Origin: Caenimonas aquaedulcis
GTDB taxonomy: Bacteria; Pseudomonadota; Gammaproteobacteria; Burkholderiales; Burkholderiaceae_C
Direction: 5' to 3'
Length of the DNA stretch: 64,000 bases
NCBI RefSeq assembly: GCF_015831345.1
Contig: NZ_JADWYS010000001.1
Location: 1,684,118-1,748,117, forward strand
Each line of letters begins with the position of its first letter. Within the stretch, counting starts at the first letter, position 1. Shown here in pieces: positions 25,148 through 34,201 of this stretch. Made by a program: the position numbers and the translations under genes. The notes below the pieces were generated by a model. It made no database searches, was not told the DNA's origin, and worked only from the letters and a program-made list of their open reading frames with translations.

Positions 25148-26059
25148 TCAACGCTCTTCGCCCGGCGAACCGGCGAACGAGCGGATCCGGATGATGGTCG
25201 ACACGATCCCGCTCGCGATGATGAGCGCGATGCCGGACCAGCCCATGAGCGTGATGCGGTCATCGAAAAGCAGATATCCGAATGCCGCAGAAAACAGGAT
25301 CCCGGAATACTGCAGGTTGGCCACGACCAGCGTGGCGCTTCCGTGCGCTCCGCCCGTGTCCCCATACGCACGCGTCATGCACCACTGCCCGAGTGCGGCC
25401 AGCATCCCGATCGGCAACAACCACACCGACTGGCGCCACGACCAGGGCGAAACACCTGTCATGGCCATCCACACCGCGCCACCCACGACACAGCCGAGCG
25501 CGAAATAAAAGACCGTCCGGCTCTCCGGCTCGCCTGCCTTCGACAGGGCCGCGACCTGCAGGTAGGCCAGCGCGGCGGCGATGCTGGAGAGAAACCCGAT
25601 GACCCCGGCGAACAGCTGGTCGCTCGACAGTTCCGGCTGAAGCAGCAGGACCACGCCCGCGAAGCCGGCGAGGACGCTCAGGATCAAGGTGGCCTGCGCA
25701 AGCGGGCGGCCCGACTGCGGCGTCCAGGTCAACAGCGTGCCGGCGACGACGAACACCGCGATCCAGATGCTGCTCATGTAGTTCAGGGAGTTCGCGGTCG
25801 CCAGCGGCAGGTAGGCGATCGCGTAGAACCACATGCCCAGCGCGACGACACCGATGACGCTGCGCCATGCGTGCATGGGCAGCATGCGGGTGCGAAGGCT
25901 CACCCCCTCGATGCGCGCAAATCCCCACATGAGGATGGCGCCGATCAACCCGCGATAGAAGATCAGCTCGGCGCTGGTGAAGGCCGTTGCGGCGAACTTG
26001 ATGCACACGCCCATCAGCGTGAACAGCAGCGACGCGATGATCATCCAGAAGGCTTGCAT
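25148..26059 (-). CDS. EamA/DMT-family transporter
   Basis: This protein of about 303 residues has roughly ten hydrophobic segments. The first is MIIASLLFTLMGVCIKFAAT, followed by AELIFYRGLIGAILMWG, as in EamA permeases that export metabolites. The start at 26059 is a choice; an ATG at 26095 would add 12 residues, and neither has a strong ribosome site. It is the last gene of the minus-strand block that begins at 32292. Confidence 0.87.
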   Translation of the reverse strand: MQAFWMIIASLLFTLMGVCIKFAATAFTSAELIFYRGLIGAILMWGFARIEGVSLRTRMLPMHAWRSVIGVVALGMWFYAIAYLPLATANSLNYMSSIWIAVFVVAGTLLTWTPQSGRPLAQATLILSVLAGFAGVVLLLQPELSSDQLFAGVIGFLSSIAAALAYLQVAALSKAGEPESRTVFYFALGCVVGGAVWMAMTGVSPWSWRQSVWLLPIGMLAALGQWCMTRAYGDTGGAHGSATLVVANLQYSGILFSAAFGYLLFDDRITLMGWSGIALIIASGIVSTIIRIRSFAGSPGEER

Positions 26060-26120
26060 GGTTTGCGCGAGGACTCCCAAGTTGCCAGCGACCATACCAG
26101 ACCGTCTTGCGCATGCGGCT

Positions 26121-26972
26121 TCAGCGGATTGATTCGTTTTGCAGCAACGTCCCCTGGGCGAGTCGCAAAACGGGGAGGTCGACCATCTTTCCATGGAGGC
26201 TGAAAGCTTCCCCGTTGCGCGCTTTCGCCTCCGCAACCACCTGCCGCGCCCACTCGAGTTCTTCCGGGGTAGGTGCCAAGACCCGCTCTACGGCGGAAAC
26301 CTGCGAGGGATGGATGCACAGCTTGGCGCCGAATCCGAAAGAGCGCGACCGGTGAGCGTCGGCGCTCGTCCGCACCGCATCCGAGGTGTCCAGCGTCACA
26401 CCATCGACGGGCGCCGCGATCCCCGCGCGGCGCGACGCCGCCACCAGCGCGAACCGCACCGGCGCGAGCTCGGGCTCTTCGGGTCCGCAACGCATTCCGA
26501 GGTCGAGCTGGAAGTCGAGATGGCCGAACGCCAGCCGCGACACCTGCGGCACCCGTGCGAGCAGGTCGGCCGCATCGAGGCCGGCCAGGGACTCCACCAG
26601 CGGCACGAGCCGGGCCTGGCCGCCCAGCGCCGCGTTCAATGCGTGCAACGCCGCGGGCGCTTCGGCCTTGGGAAGCATGACGCCGCCGAGGCCGCGTTCG
26701 ACCCAGCGCCTGAGCGACCGCACTTCCCTGTCATGCCATGCGCTGCCGCAAGCGTTGATGCGCACCATCGTCCGCGCCAGGTCCTTGTCGGCAAAGCGGG
26801 CCAGCTGCTCCACGAGCTGGTCGAGCGCCTCGTCCTTCCTGTCCGGGGGCACGGCATCCTCCAGGTCCACGATGACACAGCCCGCGCCGCTGTCCAGCGC
26901 CTTCGCGAAACGTTCGGGACGCGACGCGGGCACGAAAAGAAAACTGCGGGCGCGGTCAAGGACGGATGTCAT
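26121..26972 (-). CDS. HpcH/HpaI aldolase / citrate lyase beta-like protein (CitE-like)
   Basis: This 283-residue TIM-barrel lyase shows the CitE-like N-terminus RSFLFVPASRPERFAKAL. It also has the acidic segment CVIVDLEDAVPPDRKDEA, the Arg region MVRINACGSAWHDREV and PLVESLAGL. Members cleave or form malyl-, citramalyl- or related hydroxyacyl-CoA thioesters with Mg2+. The enoyl-CoA and CoA-transferase genes nearby make a CoA-ester substrate plausible. Confidence 0.9.
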   Translation of the reverse strand: MTSVLDRARSFLFVPASRPERFAKALDSGAGCVIVDLEDAVPPDRKDEALDQLVEQLARFADKDLARTMVRINACGSAWHDREVRSLRRWVERGLGGVMLPKAEAPAALHALNAALGGQARLVPLVESLAGLDAADLLARVPQVSRLAFGHLDFQLDLGMRCGPEEPELAPVRFALVAASRRAGIAAPVDGVTLDTSDAVRTSADAHRSRSFGFGAKLCIHPSQVSAVERVLAPTPEELEWARQVVAEAKARNGEAFSLHGKMVDLPVLRLAQGTLLQNESIR

Positions 26973-26988
26973 GTCGGGATCGCCTTTG

Positions 26989-27906
26989 TTACGGGGTCCG
27001 TGATTTCCAGTTCGGCCGGGAGAATTGGGCCAGCGCCACGCCCCCGAGCGCCATGAGCGCCCCGAGGATCTTCCAGGCGGAAAACGTCTCTCCCAGCGTG
27101 GCCCAGGCGATCAGCCCGGCCACTGGCGGCAGCAAGTACAGCAAAGGCGCGGTGCGTGGAACGCCCAGCTCGTGATTGAGCCAACCCCACACCAGCCACC
27201 CGCCGAACGACGCGACGATGAGGGACCATGCCAGCGCCATCCACCCATCCAGCGAGAGCGTCCGCCATGGCGCCGCCCACGCGCCCGGCAGGTGCAGCGC
27301 GAGCATGGGCAGCGTCGCGATCAGGGTCGCGTACGTCATGACGACCAGCACGCCGCGCCGGGCGATCAGGGCCCGGGCCGCGACGGTGTGGCACGCGAAG
27401 AGCAGCGTCGCGACGAGCAGCAGCAAGTCCCCGAGCGTGCCCGCCGCGGTCGCCTGCAGCTTGTCCGACAGGAAAACGAGGATCCCGGCGAGGGCGAGCC
27501 CGACGCCGAGCTGCTGCACCCGATCGAGCCGGACCGCGCTGGTGAACCGCACGATCAGCAAGGTGAAGATCGGTCCGCAGGCGGAGATCAGCGCGCTGGA
27601 GAAAGGCGTGGACAGGTTCATCGCGTTCGCCATGACCGTCACATGCAACACATGGCCGACGAACGCCAGTCCGGTGAGCACCATCCATTCCCGCCGCTCG
27701 AGGCGCGGCCATGACAGCCCGTGGCGCCACAACAGGATGAACAAGGCGCACAGCGCGGTGATCACATACCGCGCGGCGACGACGCCGGACGGGCCGAGCA
27801 ACGCGAGCAAGCCTTTCTGGATGCTGTAGTTGCTGCCCCAGATGACGACGAGGACCACTGCGAGCACGTACGCAGCGGAGCGCGGCCGCAAATTCGATCC
27901 CGTCAC
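26989..27906 (-). CDS. EamA/DMT-family transporter
   Basis: This 305-residue permease has about ten hydrophobic segments and the DMT start VLVVIWGSNYSIQKGLLALL. Typical EamA repeats are seen, with GDLLLLVATLLFACHTV in the middle. The start overlaps the end of the enoyl-CoA hydratase gene by ATGA. It is related to, but distinct from, the permease at 25148. Confidence 0.88.
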   Translation of the reverse strand: MTGSNLRPRSAAYVLAVVLVVIWGSNYSIQKGLLALLGPSGVVAARYVITALCALFILLWRHGLSWPRLERREWMVLTGLAFVGHVLHVTVMANAMNLSTPFSSALISACGPIFTLLIVRFTSAVRLDRVQQLGVGLALAGILVFLSDKLQATAAGTLGDLLLLVATLLFACHTVAARALIARRGVLVVMTYATLIATLPMLALHLPGAWAAPWRTLSLDGWMALAWSLIVASFGGWLVWGWLNHELGVPRTAPLLYLLPPVAGLIAWATLGETFSAWKILGALMALGGVALAQFSRPNWKSRTP

Positions 27907-28703
27907 GGGCCCGGCTTGCGCCTCGCGCCGAAGGACGCGACGCCCGCGGCGAAGGCGGGCCGCTCGATCAACTCCATCTGGCGCTCGCGCTCCCGCGCGA
28001 GCTGTTCCTCGAAGGAGCTCGACTCCGCCGCCGCGAACAACGCCCGCGCTTCATTGGCGGCGCCGGCAGGCAGCTCGGCCAGGCGCGAGGCGAGCTGCCG
28101 GCAGTGCGCCTGCAATTGCGCATCGTCCACGCAATCCCAGATCAAACCCCATTGCACCGCCTTCTCGGCGGACAGCTTGTCGCCCGTCAACGTGAGCGCA
28201 AGCGCACGCGCACGCCCGAGGGCACGGGGGAGATGCCAGCTCGCGCCCATGTCGGGAACGAGCCCGAGCGCCGGCACGAACGGCAGGTAGAAATACGCCG
28301 ACCGCGCGGCGACAACGATGTCCGCCGCGAGCGCCAGCCCCACGCCGCCGCCGGCGGCCACGCCGTTCATCGCGCAGACCACGGGCACGGGCAACGCACG
28401 CAGGCCCGCGACGATCGGGTTGCCGGTCTGCTCCATCATCTCGCCGACGTAAGTGCCCATCGATGCGCCGGGCTGCGCGGCGCGGCGGCCGAACTCGGCC
28501 AGGTCCGCGCCCGCGCAGAACGCCTTGCCCTCGCCCGTCACGATCAGCGCGCGGATGGAACGATCTTCCCGCACGCGTTTCAGCGCGGCCAGGCAGCCTT
28601 GCTGCAGCGCGTCGGTCAGCGGGTTCATGCGCGCACCTTCGTTCAGCGTGAGCGTCGCCACGCCATCGCGCACGTCGAACAGGGTGGAAGCCGTGCCATT
28701 CAT
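27903..28703 (-). CDS. Enoyl-CoA hydratase/isomerase family protein (PaaG-like)
   Basis: This 266-residue crotonase-fold protein shows FCAGADLAEFG and NGVAAGGGVGLALAADIV. Both hydratase Glu positions appear to be replaced (GGGVGLAL and LPFVPALG). An Asp is kept in LGLVPDMGASWHLPRALG, as in enoyl-CoA isomerases such as PaaG. Isomerisation is therefore more likely than hydration. Its start overlaps the stop of the DUF2889 gene (ATGA). Confidence 0.89.
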   Translation of the reverse strand: MNGTASTLFDVRDGVATLTLNEGARMNPLTDALQQGCLAALKRVREDRSIRALIVTGEGKAFCAGADLAEFGRRAAQPGASMGTYVGEMMEQTGNPIVAGLRALPVPVVCAMNGVAAGGGVGLALAADIVVAARSAYFYLPFVPALGLVPDMGASWHLPRALGRARALALTLTGDKLSAEKAVQWGLIWDCVDDAQLQAHCRQLASRLAELPAGAANEARALFAAAESSSFEEQLARERERQMELIERPAFAAGVASFGARRKPGP

Positions 28704-29251
28704 TGGGATGCGTCCTTCAGGTGGGCGAAATACGTGCGGACGACCTCGCCGTCGAGCTTCAGCGCGTGGCAGCCGCCCAGGGGCGACGTGCGCCGCGCGC
28801 TGCCGGCGGGATCCACGCCGTCGAAGTCGCTGTCGGACCACAACATCTGGAACACCGTGCTCGCCATGGTGGGCAGCATCTCGGTGATGTGCGAGCAACC
28901 GTGCACGCCACGAAACATGCGCTTGACCTGCTGCGTGAAGCCGGGCTCGATGCGCAGGCCCACGAGTTGCCGGTAGGACGACGCGATTTCGCCGCATACC
29001 GGGTAAGGCGAGTGCTCGGTAAAAGCGCGTACGTCCAGGATCGTGCGCTCACGGTCGAGGACGAGCGTCACCCGCATCTGGTGGACCGGCTCGCCGGCCG
29101 GGAGCATCCGCGTGGGCATCTGCAAGGGCACGGGCTTGGTGTCCACCAGCAGGCCCTCGATCTCCAGCAGGCCGTCCTCGCGCTCGAACCCTTCGCAGCT
29201 CACGCGCCGCAGGTGCACCGACTTGCGCGGCGAGTCCGCGGGGGCGTTCAT
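28700..29251 (-). CDS. DUF2889-like protein
   Basis: This 183-residue protein has no clear catalytic motif. The segments [54 protein letters not shown] and [17 protein letters not shown] are conserved in DUF2889 members, which are common in aromatic and carboxylic-acid CoA operons. Both ends overlap neighbouring genes by ATGA, so it belongs firmly to the operon. A structural or thioesterase-like role would be a guess. Confidence 0.8.
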   Translation of the reverse strand: MNAPADSPRKSVHLRRVSCEGFEREDGLLEIEGLLVDTKPVPLQMPTRMLPAGEPVHQMRVTLVLDRERTILDVRAFTEHSPYPVCGEIASSYRQLVGLRIEPGFTQQVKRMFRGVHGCSHITEMLPTMASTVFQMLWSDSDFDGVDPAGSARRTSPLGGCHALKLDGEVVRTYFAHLKDASQ

Positions 29252-30423
29252 GCGTGAAGTCCCGCGTCGAAGACGACGCCCGCCTCGATCAGTTGCGCGA
29301 TCTCCGGAGACGGGAAGCCAGCCGCCTCGAACACGGCCGCGGTGTGCTGTCCCACGCGCGGCGCCTTGTGAGGCAAGGATGCCGGCGTGCGATCGAAACG
29401 CGGGGCCGGTGCGGGTTGCGTGACGCCGTCCTGCGTCACGAAGGTGCCGCGTTCGGCATTGTGCGGGTGCAGTGGCGCCTCCGCCATCGACAGCACCGGT
29501 GCGAAGCAGGCATCGCTGCCTTCCAGCAGGGCGCACCACGCGTCGCGCGTCTTCGTCGCGAACACCGCCGCGAGCTTGCCGCGCAATGCGGGCCATTCGC
29601 CCTCGTCCCATTGCCGGCGGAACTGCGGGTCGTCGATGCCGCAGATCTTCAGCAGCTTCTCGTAGAACTGCGGCTCGATCGCGCCCACCGAGACGTGCCG
29701 GCCATCCGCGCATTCGTAGGTGCCATAGAAGTGGGCCGCGCCGTCCAGGAAATTCGTCCCGCGGGCGTCGTGCCAGAAGCCCTTGGCCGCGAGGCCGTAC
29801 TGCGCCGCCATGAGCAGGCTCGCGCCGTCCGTCATCGCCGCGTCGACGACCTGCCCGAGGCCGGAGCGCAGCGCCTGCGCATAGGCCGCGAGCACGCCCA
29901 CCACCATCAGCATCCCGCCGCCGCCGTAGTCGCCGACGAGGTTGAGCGGCGGGATGGGCGGCCTGTCGGCCGGGCCCATGAGATGCAAGGCGCCCGAGAG
30001 CGCGACATAGTTGATGTCGTGCCCCGCGGCCTGCGCGAGCGGGCCCGTCTGCCCCCAACCGGTCATGCGCCCGTACACCAGTTTCGGGTTGCGGGCATGG
30101 CAAGGCGCGGGGCCGAGGCCGAGCTTCTCCGCGACACCCGGGCGAAAGCCCTCGATGAGGATGTCCGCGCCTGCCACGAGCCTGAGCACGGCTTCCACGC
30201 CGCGCGGGTCCTTCATGTTCACGGCGACCGACTGGCGCCCGCGGTCCACGACGCCGTCGTTTCGCATCAGGTCTTCCAGGCCCCCGGCGGCGGGCTTGCC
30301 GGTGGGCAGGCGGTCGATGCGGATCACCTTCGCCCCGAGGTCCGCGAGCAGCATGCACGCGAAGGGCCCGGGGCCGATGCCCGCGAGCTCGATCACCGTG
30401 AGGTGGGAAAGGGGTCCGGTCAT
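29248..30423 (-). CDS. CaiB/BaiF family CoA-transferase (alpha-methylacyl-CoA racemase-like)
   Basis: This 391-residue protein starts with [21 protein letters not shown], the family signature. His, Asp and Glu matching the racemase catalytic set can be seen in [22 protein letters not shown] and [12 protein letters not shown]. This favours alpha-methylacyl-CoA racemase activity over formyl-CoA-type transfer. A methyl-branched acyl-CoA may need epimerisation before the acyl-CoA dehydrogenase of this operon. Confidence 0.9.
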   Translation of the reverse strand: MTGPLSHLTVIELAGIGPGPFACMLLADLGAKVIRIDRLPTGKPAAGGLEDLMRNDGVVDRGRQSVAVNMKDPRGVEAVLRLVAGADILIEGFRPGVAEKLGLGPAPCHARNPKLVYGRMTGWGQTGPLAQAAGHDINYVALSGALHLMGPADRPPIPPLNLVGDYGGGGMLMVVGVLAAYAQALRSGLGQVVDAAMTDGASLLMAAQYGLAAKGFWHDARGTNFLDGAAHFYGTYECADGRHVSVGAIEPQFYEKLLKICGIDDPQFRRQWDEGEWPALRGKLAAVFATKTRDAWCALLEGSDACFAPVLSMAEAPLHPHNAERGTFVTQDGVTQPAPAPRFDRTPASLPHKAPRVGQHTAAVFEAAGFPSPEIAQLIEAGVVFDAGLHA

Positions 30424-31112
30424 GCCTGCTCCTTGCCGAATTCCAGGTCCGGTTCCGCCCGGCCCACCATCGAGGCCGGGTAGTAGCCGCTGAAGTCGTC
30501 CCGGATGCGGTTGAACGGAAGGTCCGACCAGACACCGTGGTCCTTGAGGTAGCGCATGTGCTCCGACCCATCCTGTTTGAACCGCTGCAACACGGCGTCG
30601 CGCGTGCCGTCGAATTCGGTGGGCGGCACGCCCATGAGCGCGCACAGGCCGGCGTTGAACGCGGGCACCGCCTTCACCCACCGGCCGTCGACGTGCAGCG
30701 CGGCCCAGCCGTGGTCCAGGAAGACATCGCGCCCACCCATCGCCGCACGAAGCTTCGGCGTGGAAAAGTGATTCACCACGTCCGACAGCCCGATCGCGCT
30801 GTGAATGCCCACGCGCCGTGCGCAGGCCGCGAGCAACACCGCCTTCGGGATGCAGAACGCGCGCGCGTCCCGCACGACGGTGCTGGCGGCGTAGCCTTGT
30901 GCGTCGCGGGGCACGTGGTAAGGGTCGTAGCGGATGCCGTCGCGCACCGCGTAGAAGAGCCGGACGGCGCGCTCGCGCTGCGTGGCAGCGCCCTTCACCG
31001 CAACGTCGGCGAAACGCGCAACGGCGGCGTCCTCGAAGTCGAGCGCCTCGGTCGGCGCGAGGTACAGCGGGCCGAGCGCGGGCCAGCCGTAGGGAGTGAA
31101 TTCGTGGGGCAT
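30420..31112 (-). CDS. Transglutaminase-like (cysteine-protease fold) protein
   Basis: This 230-residue protein has the transglutaminase core: Cys in [20 protein letters not shown] and His in [19 protein letters not shown], with a following polar residue in PAFN. No signal peptide is visible, so it is probably cytoplasmic. It sits between the acyl-CoA dehydrogenase and CaiB genes and overlaps CaiB by ATGA. Such proteins may hydrolyse or transfer amides or thioesters; the substrate is unknown. Confidence 0.85.
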   Translation of the reverse strand: MPHEFTPYGWPALGPLYLAPTEALDFEDAAVARFADVAVKGAATQRERAVRLFYAVRDGIRYDPYHVPRDAQGYAASTVVRDARAFCIPKAVLLAACARRVGIHSAIGLSDVVNHFSTPKLRAAMGGRDVFLDHGWAALHVDGRWVKAVPAFNAGLCALMGVPPTEFDGTRDAVLQRFKQDGSEHMRYLKDHGVWSDLPFNRIRDDFSGYYPASMVGRAEPDLEFGKEQA

Positions 31113-31131
31113 GGCGGCTCGCGGGTCCCGT

Positions 31132-32292
31132 TCACATGCGCTTGGCGACCTCTTCCAGCATCACCTCGGTCGCGCCGCCGCCGATGGTGAGGATGCGCGA
31201 GTCGCGCGCCATCCGCTCCACGGGCGTGCCGATGATGAATCCCGTGCCGCCGTGCAGCTGCAGGCAGGTATGCACCACCTCCTGCAGGGTTTCCGCGCCG
31301 AAGGCCTTCAGCATCGATACCTCGCGGACGGTGTCCTTGCCCTCGTCGATCATCTGCGCGCACTGGTAGGTCAGCGCACGCACGGCCGCGGCCTTCGCGG
31401 CGATCCACGCGACCTTGTTGCGCACCACGGGTTGCTCCCACAGCGGCTTGCCGAAGGCCTGGCGCTGCCTGAGGTAGTCCACCGTGAGTTCGATCGCCTT
31501 CGAACTGGTGCCCGAAGCCAGCGCGCCCACCACGAGCCGCTCGTTCTGGAACGTGCTCATGATGTAGTAGAAGCCCTTGCCCTCTTCACCGAGCAGCGCG
31601 TCGTGCGGCACGAAGAGATCGTCCAGGAACAGCTCGGCCGTGTCCGAGGAGCGCCAGCCGTGCTTGTCGAACTTGCGCGCGATCTTCAACCCCGGGTTGC
31701 CCTTCTCGACGATGAAGAGGGAGATGCCCCGGCTGCCCTTGGCCTCCGGGTCGGTGCGCGCCGCGACGATGTAGATGTCGCCGAACACGCCGTTGGTGAT
31801 GAAGGTCTTGGAGCCGTTGAGCACCCAGCCTTCCTTCGTGCGCACCGCGCGCGTCTTGAGGCCCGCGACGTCGGAGCCGGCGTTCGGCTCGGTCACGCAC
31901 ACGGCGCCGACCTTCTCGCCGGCGCAGGCGGCGGGCAGGTACTTGAGCTTCTGCTCGTGCGTGCCCCGGTGCGCGATGTGGCCGACCGACATGTCGCTGT
32001 GCACCGTGAGCGCGGAGGCGACGCCGCCGAAGGTCGAGCGCGACAGCTCCTCGCCCAGCACCACCGAGGCCATCGCGCCCATGCCGCCGCCGCCGTACTC
32101 CACGGGATGGCGCATGCCGAGGAAACCCATCGCGCCGAGGTCGCGGAAGATCTCGCGCGGGATCTCGCCGGATGCTTCCCAGGCCTCGCCGTGCGGCACG
32201 ATGCGCTCCTCGACGAAACGCCGCACCTGGGCGCGCACCATGCGCAGGTCCTCCCCGAGGAAATCGGGCTCCTGGAATTCGAATTCGGTCAT
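31132..32292 (-). CDS. Acyl-CoA dehydrogenase
   Basis: This 386-residue flavoenzyme inserts a double bond into an acyl-CoA. FAD and substrate segments include [16 protein letters not shown] and [15 protein letters not shown]. The position of the usual C-terminal catalytic Glu reads [10 protein letters not shown], so that Glu is absent. A Glu in [11 protein letters not shown] fits the helix-G Glu of isovaleryl- and long-chain-type enzymes. It is the first gene of the minus-strand block and diverges from a TetR gene. Confidence 0.93.
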   Translation of the reverse strand: MTEFEFQEPDFLGEDLRMVRAQVRRFVEERIVPHGEAWEASGEIPREIFRDLGAMGFLGMRHPVEYGGGGMGAMASVVLGEELSRSTFGGVASALTVHSDMSVGHIAHRGTHEQKLKYLPAACAGEKVGAVCVTEPNAGSDVAGLKTRAVRTKEGWVLNGSKTFITNGVFGDIYIVAARTDPEAKGSRGISLFIVEKGNPGLKIARKFDKHGWRSSDTAELFLDDLFVPHDALLGEEGKGFYYIMSTFQNERLVVGALASGTSSKAIELTVDYLRQRQAFGKPLWEQPVVRNKVAWIAAKAAAVRALTYQCAQMIDEGKDTVREVSMLKAFGAETLQEVVHTCLQLHGGTGFIIGTPVERMARDSRILTIGGGATEVMLEEVAKRM

Positions 32293-32334
32293 GGGTTGAT
32301 ATAGGTCAAGTCGGGGGCGAAATCGGTCATTTAT

Positions 32335-32352
32335 AGTCCGGCGCGTCGGTTT
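32335..32352. promoter_or_regulatory. TetR-type operator, copy 1 (acyl-CoA dehydrogenase / TetR intergenic)
   Basis: This 18-bp dyad AGTCCGGCGCGTCGGTTT has half-sites CCG and CGG around a central CGCG. It lies in the 127-bp region between divergent genes and is flanked by AT-rich TTTAT. It matches the dyads at 39609 and 40973. Confidence 0.65.
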
Positions 32353-32419
32353 ATTTTATGCGAATCCGGCGGTCGCCGCAAGGCTGCTTGCTACACTTCG
32401 CGCGCTTTACGGAGAATCC

Positions 32420-33013
32420 ATGCCTCGCGTACGTTCAGACGATTACGAATCCAAGGCCCAGGCCATCATGGACTGCGCCGCGGCGCTGTTCGCCAAGGAA
32501 GGCTATCCCTCCGCCAAGATGCAGGACGTGGCACAGGCGTGCGGCGCGACGAAGTCGATGCTGTACCACTACTTCCCGACCAAGGACGACCTGCTGTTCG
32601 CGATGCTCAAGGAGCACCTGGAGCGCGTCATCGCGGGACTCGACGAAGCGGTGTCCACGGCCGGGACCCCGCGCGAGCGGCTGATGGCGCTGGTCCAGGC
32701 GTACACCCAGAAGTCCGCGCAATCGCGCCGGCGCCACGTCATCGCGATGAACGACGTGAAGTACCTGCCGAAAGCCAAGCAGGCCCCGCTGATCGAACTG
32801 CAGCGGCAGCTGACGCAAAGCGTGTCCGCGCTCATTCGCGAGCTGAACCCCGGCCTGCCGGAAGACGTCTACAAGCCCTACACCATGATGCTCATCGGCA
32901 TGCTGAACTGGACGGACTTCTGGTACAAGCCCGGCGGCGCGATGAAGCCGCAGGAACTGTGCGACCGCATCTCGCGCCTCTTCCTCAAGGGCTTCCTGGC
33001 CGAGAAGTCCTGA
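32420..33013 (+). CDS. TetR-family transcriptional regulator, copy 1
   Basis: This 197-residue regulator has an N-terminal helix-turn-helix (MQDVAQACGATKSMLYHYF) and an all-helical ligand domain. The N-terminus PRVRSDDYESKAQAIMD is almost the same as in the regulator at 41031, and 19 of 26 residues match in the recognition region. It is divergent from the acyl-CoA dehydrogenase and probably represses that operon from the dyad at 32335, with an acyl-CoA as likely ligand. Confidence 0.92.
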   Translation: MPRVRSDDYESKAQAIMDCAAALFAKEGYPSAKMQDVAQACGATKSMLYHYFPTKDDLLFAMLKEHLERVIAGLDEAVSTAGTPRERLMALVQAYTQKSAQSRRRHVIAMNDVKYLPKAKQAPLIELQRQLTQSVSALIRELNPGLPEDVYKPYTMMLIGMLNWTDFWYKPGGAMKPQELCDRISRLFLKGFLAEKS

Positions 33014-33020
33014 GCCCTCC

Positions 33021-34181
33021 TTACTGCACGGCCTTGTAGGTGACCGCGGCGGGGTCGGCCTTCAGCAGCAGCAGTTTCGGCGCGGCAAGGTGGTTCGTCG
33101 CGCTGAAGGAGATCGGCGTCATCACCCCGGTGTCGAGGTTCTTCACCTTCGCCAGCTCCGCATTCGTGCAATCCCAGGTCAGCGCCTTGCCGCATTTGCC
33201 CATGGCTTCGAACAACGCGCGCGCCGCCGCATAGCCCGTGTAGCTGTAGCGGTTGACCTTCGGCATTTCCTCGGCGCTCAGGTACTTGCCCAGCTTCTCC
33301 GTGAAGGCCTTGCCCTGCGGCGAGCTTTCCAGGTACACGTAGTCGACGGTGTAGACATTCTCGCCGGCGGGCCCCATCAGCTTGGCGCTCGCGGGCACAC
33401 GCGACACGTAGGTCACGCCCACCGGGATCTTGTGGCCGATGCGCTCGAGTTCCTTGGTCATCGCCACGTTCTCGCCGAGCACGCCGCCCGCCATCAGCGC
33501 CTCGGCGCCCGACTGCTTGACCTTCAGGATCTCGGACGAGAAGTCGGCCTGGCCCTTCTTGTAGACCTGGGTCGACACGACCTGCAGCTTCTTGGCCTTG
33601 GCCGCGCGCTCGAAGCCCGCCCGCACGTTCTCGCCGTAGTCGTCGTCCTGCGAGATGACGGCCCACTTCTTGCCGGGATAGCGATCGGCCATCATCGAGA
33701 CGAGCTCTTCCACCGCGTTGCTCATGTCGTACCCGACCGCGAAGACGTTCTTGATCGTCGGGTTGTAGAGGCCCTCGTAGGTCGTGATCGGCGCCATCGC
33801 CGGAATGCCCGCCTGCTTGATCACCGGCATCGCGGCCTCGGCCTGGGCGGTGCCCGAGATCGAGGTGAAGGCGAAGATCTTGTCGCTGGTGATGAGCTTG
33901 CGCACGCCCTGCACCGTGCGCGAGGGCACGTAGCCGTCGTCCTCGGAGATCAGGCGGACCTTGCGGCCGTTGATGCCGCCGGCGGCGTTCACTTCGGCCA
34001 CCGCCGCCTTCACGCCCAGGTTGTGCGCGACGCCGAGGAGCGCCGGGGGGCCGGTGAGCGGAAGGATGTCGCCGACGACGATCTCCGTGTCGGTCACGCC
34101 CTGCTGCTGCGCGAGGGCGGGCAGTGACATGCCCAGGGTCACCAGGGCGGCGGCGGTCAGTCTGCTGAGGTGTAGCGTCAT
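33021..34181 (-). CDS. Liv-type ABC substrate-binding protein (system 1)
   Basis: This 386-residue periplasmic protein has a Sec signal ending in SLPALAQQQ. It has the branched-chain amino-acid binding-protein fold (LPLTGPPALLGVAHNLGVKA, AAGGINGRKVRLISEDDG). AAGGAG precedes the start at 34181. It is the last gene of the LivF-LivG-FadD-LivH-LivM-LivK operon. The product of 42074-43228 is a close paralogue. In such clusters the ligand is often an aromatic or fatty carboxylate and not an amino acid. Confidence 0.92.
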   Translation of the reverse strand: MTLHLSRLTAAALVTLGMSLPALAQQQGVTDTEIVVGDILPLTGPPALLGVAHNLGVKAAVAEVNAAGGINGRKVRLISEDDGYVPSRTVQGVRKLITSDKIFAFTSISGTAQAEAAMPVIKQAGIPAMAPITTYEGLYNPTIKNVFAVGYDMSNAVEELVSMMADRYPGKKWAVISQDDDYGENVRAGFERAAKAKKLQVVSTQVYKKGQADFSSEILKVKQSGAEALMAGGVLGENVAMTKELERIGHKIPVGVTYVSRVPASAKLMGPAGENVYTVDYVYLESSPQGKAFTEKLGKYLSAEEMPKVNRYSYTGYAAARALFEAMGKCGKALTWDCTNAELAKVKNLDTGVMTPISFSATNHLAAPKLLLLKADPAAVTYKAVQ

Positions 34182-34201
34182 GGAATGCTCCTTCGTTGAA
34201 A

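Noticed and set aside
33014-33020. A terminator in the seven-base gap between convergent TetR and livK genes
   Set aside because: The gap is too short and no inverted repeat spans it.
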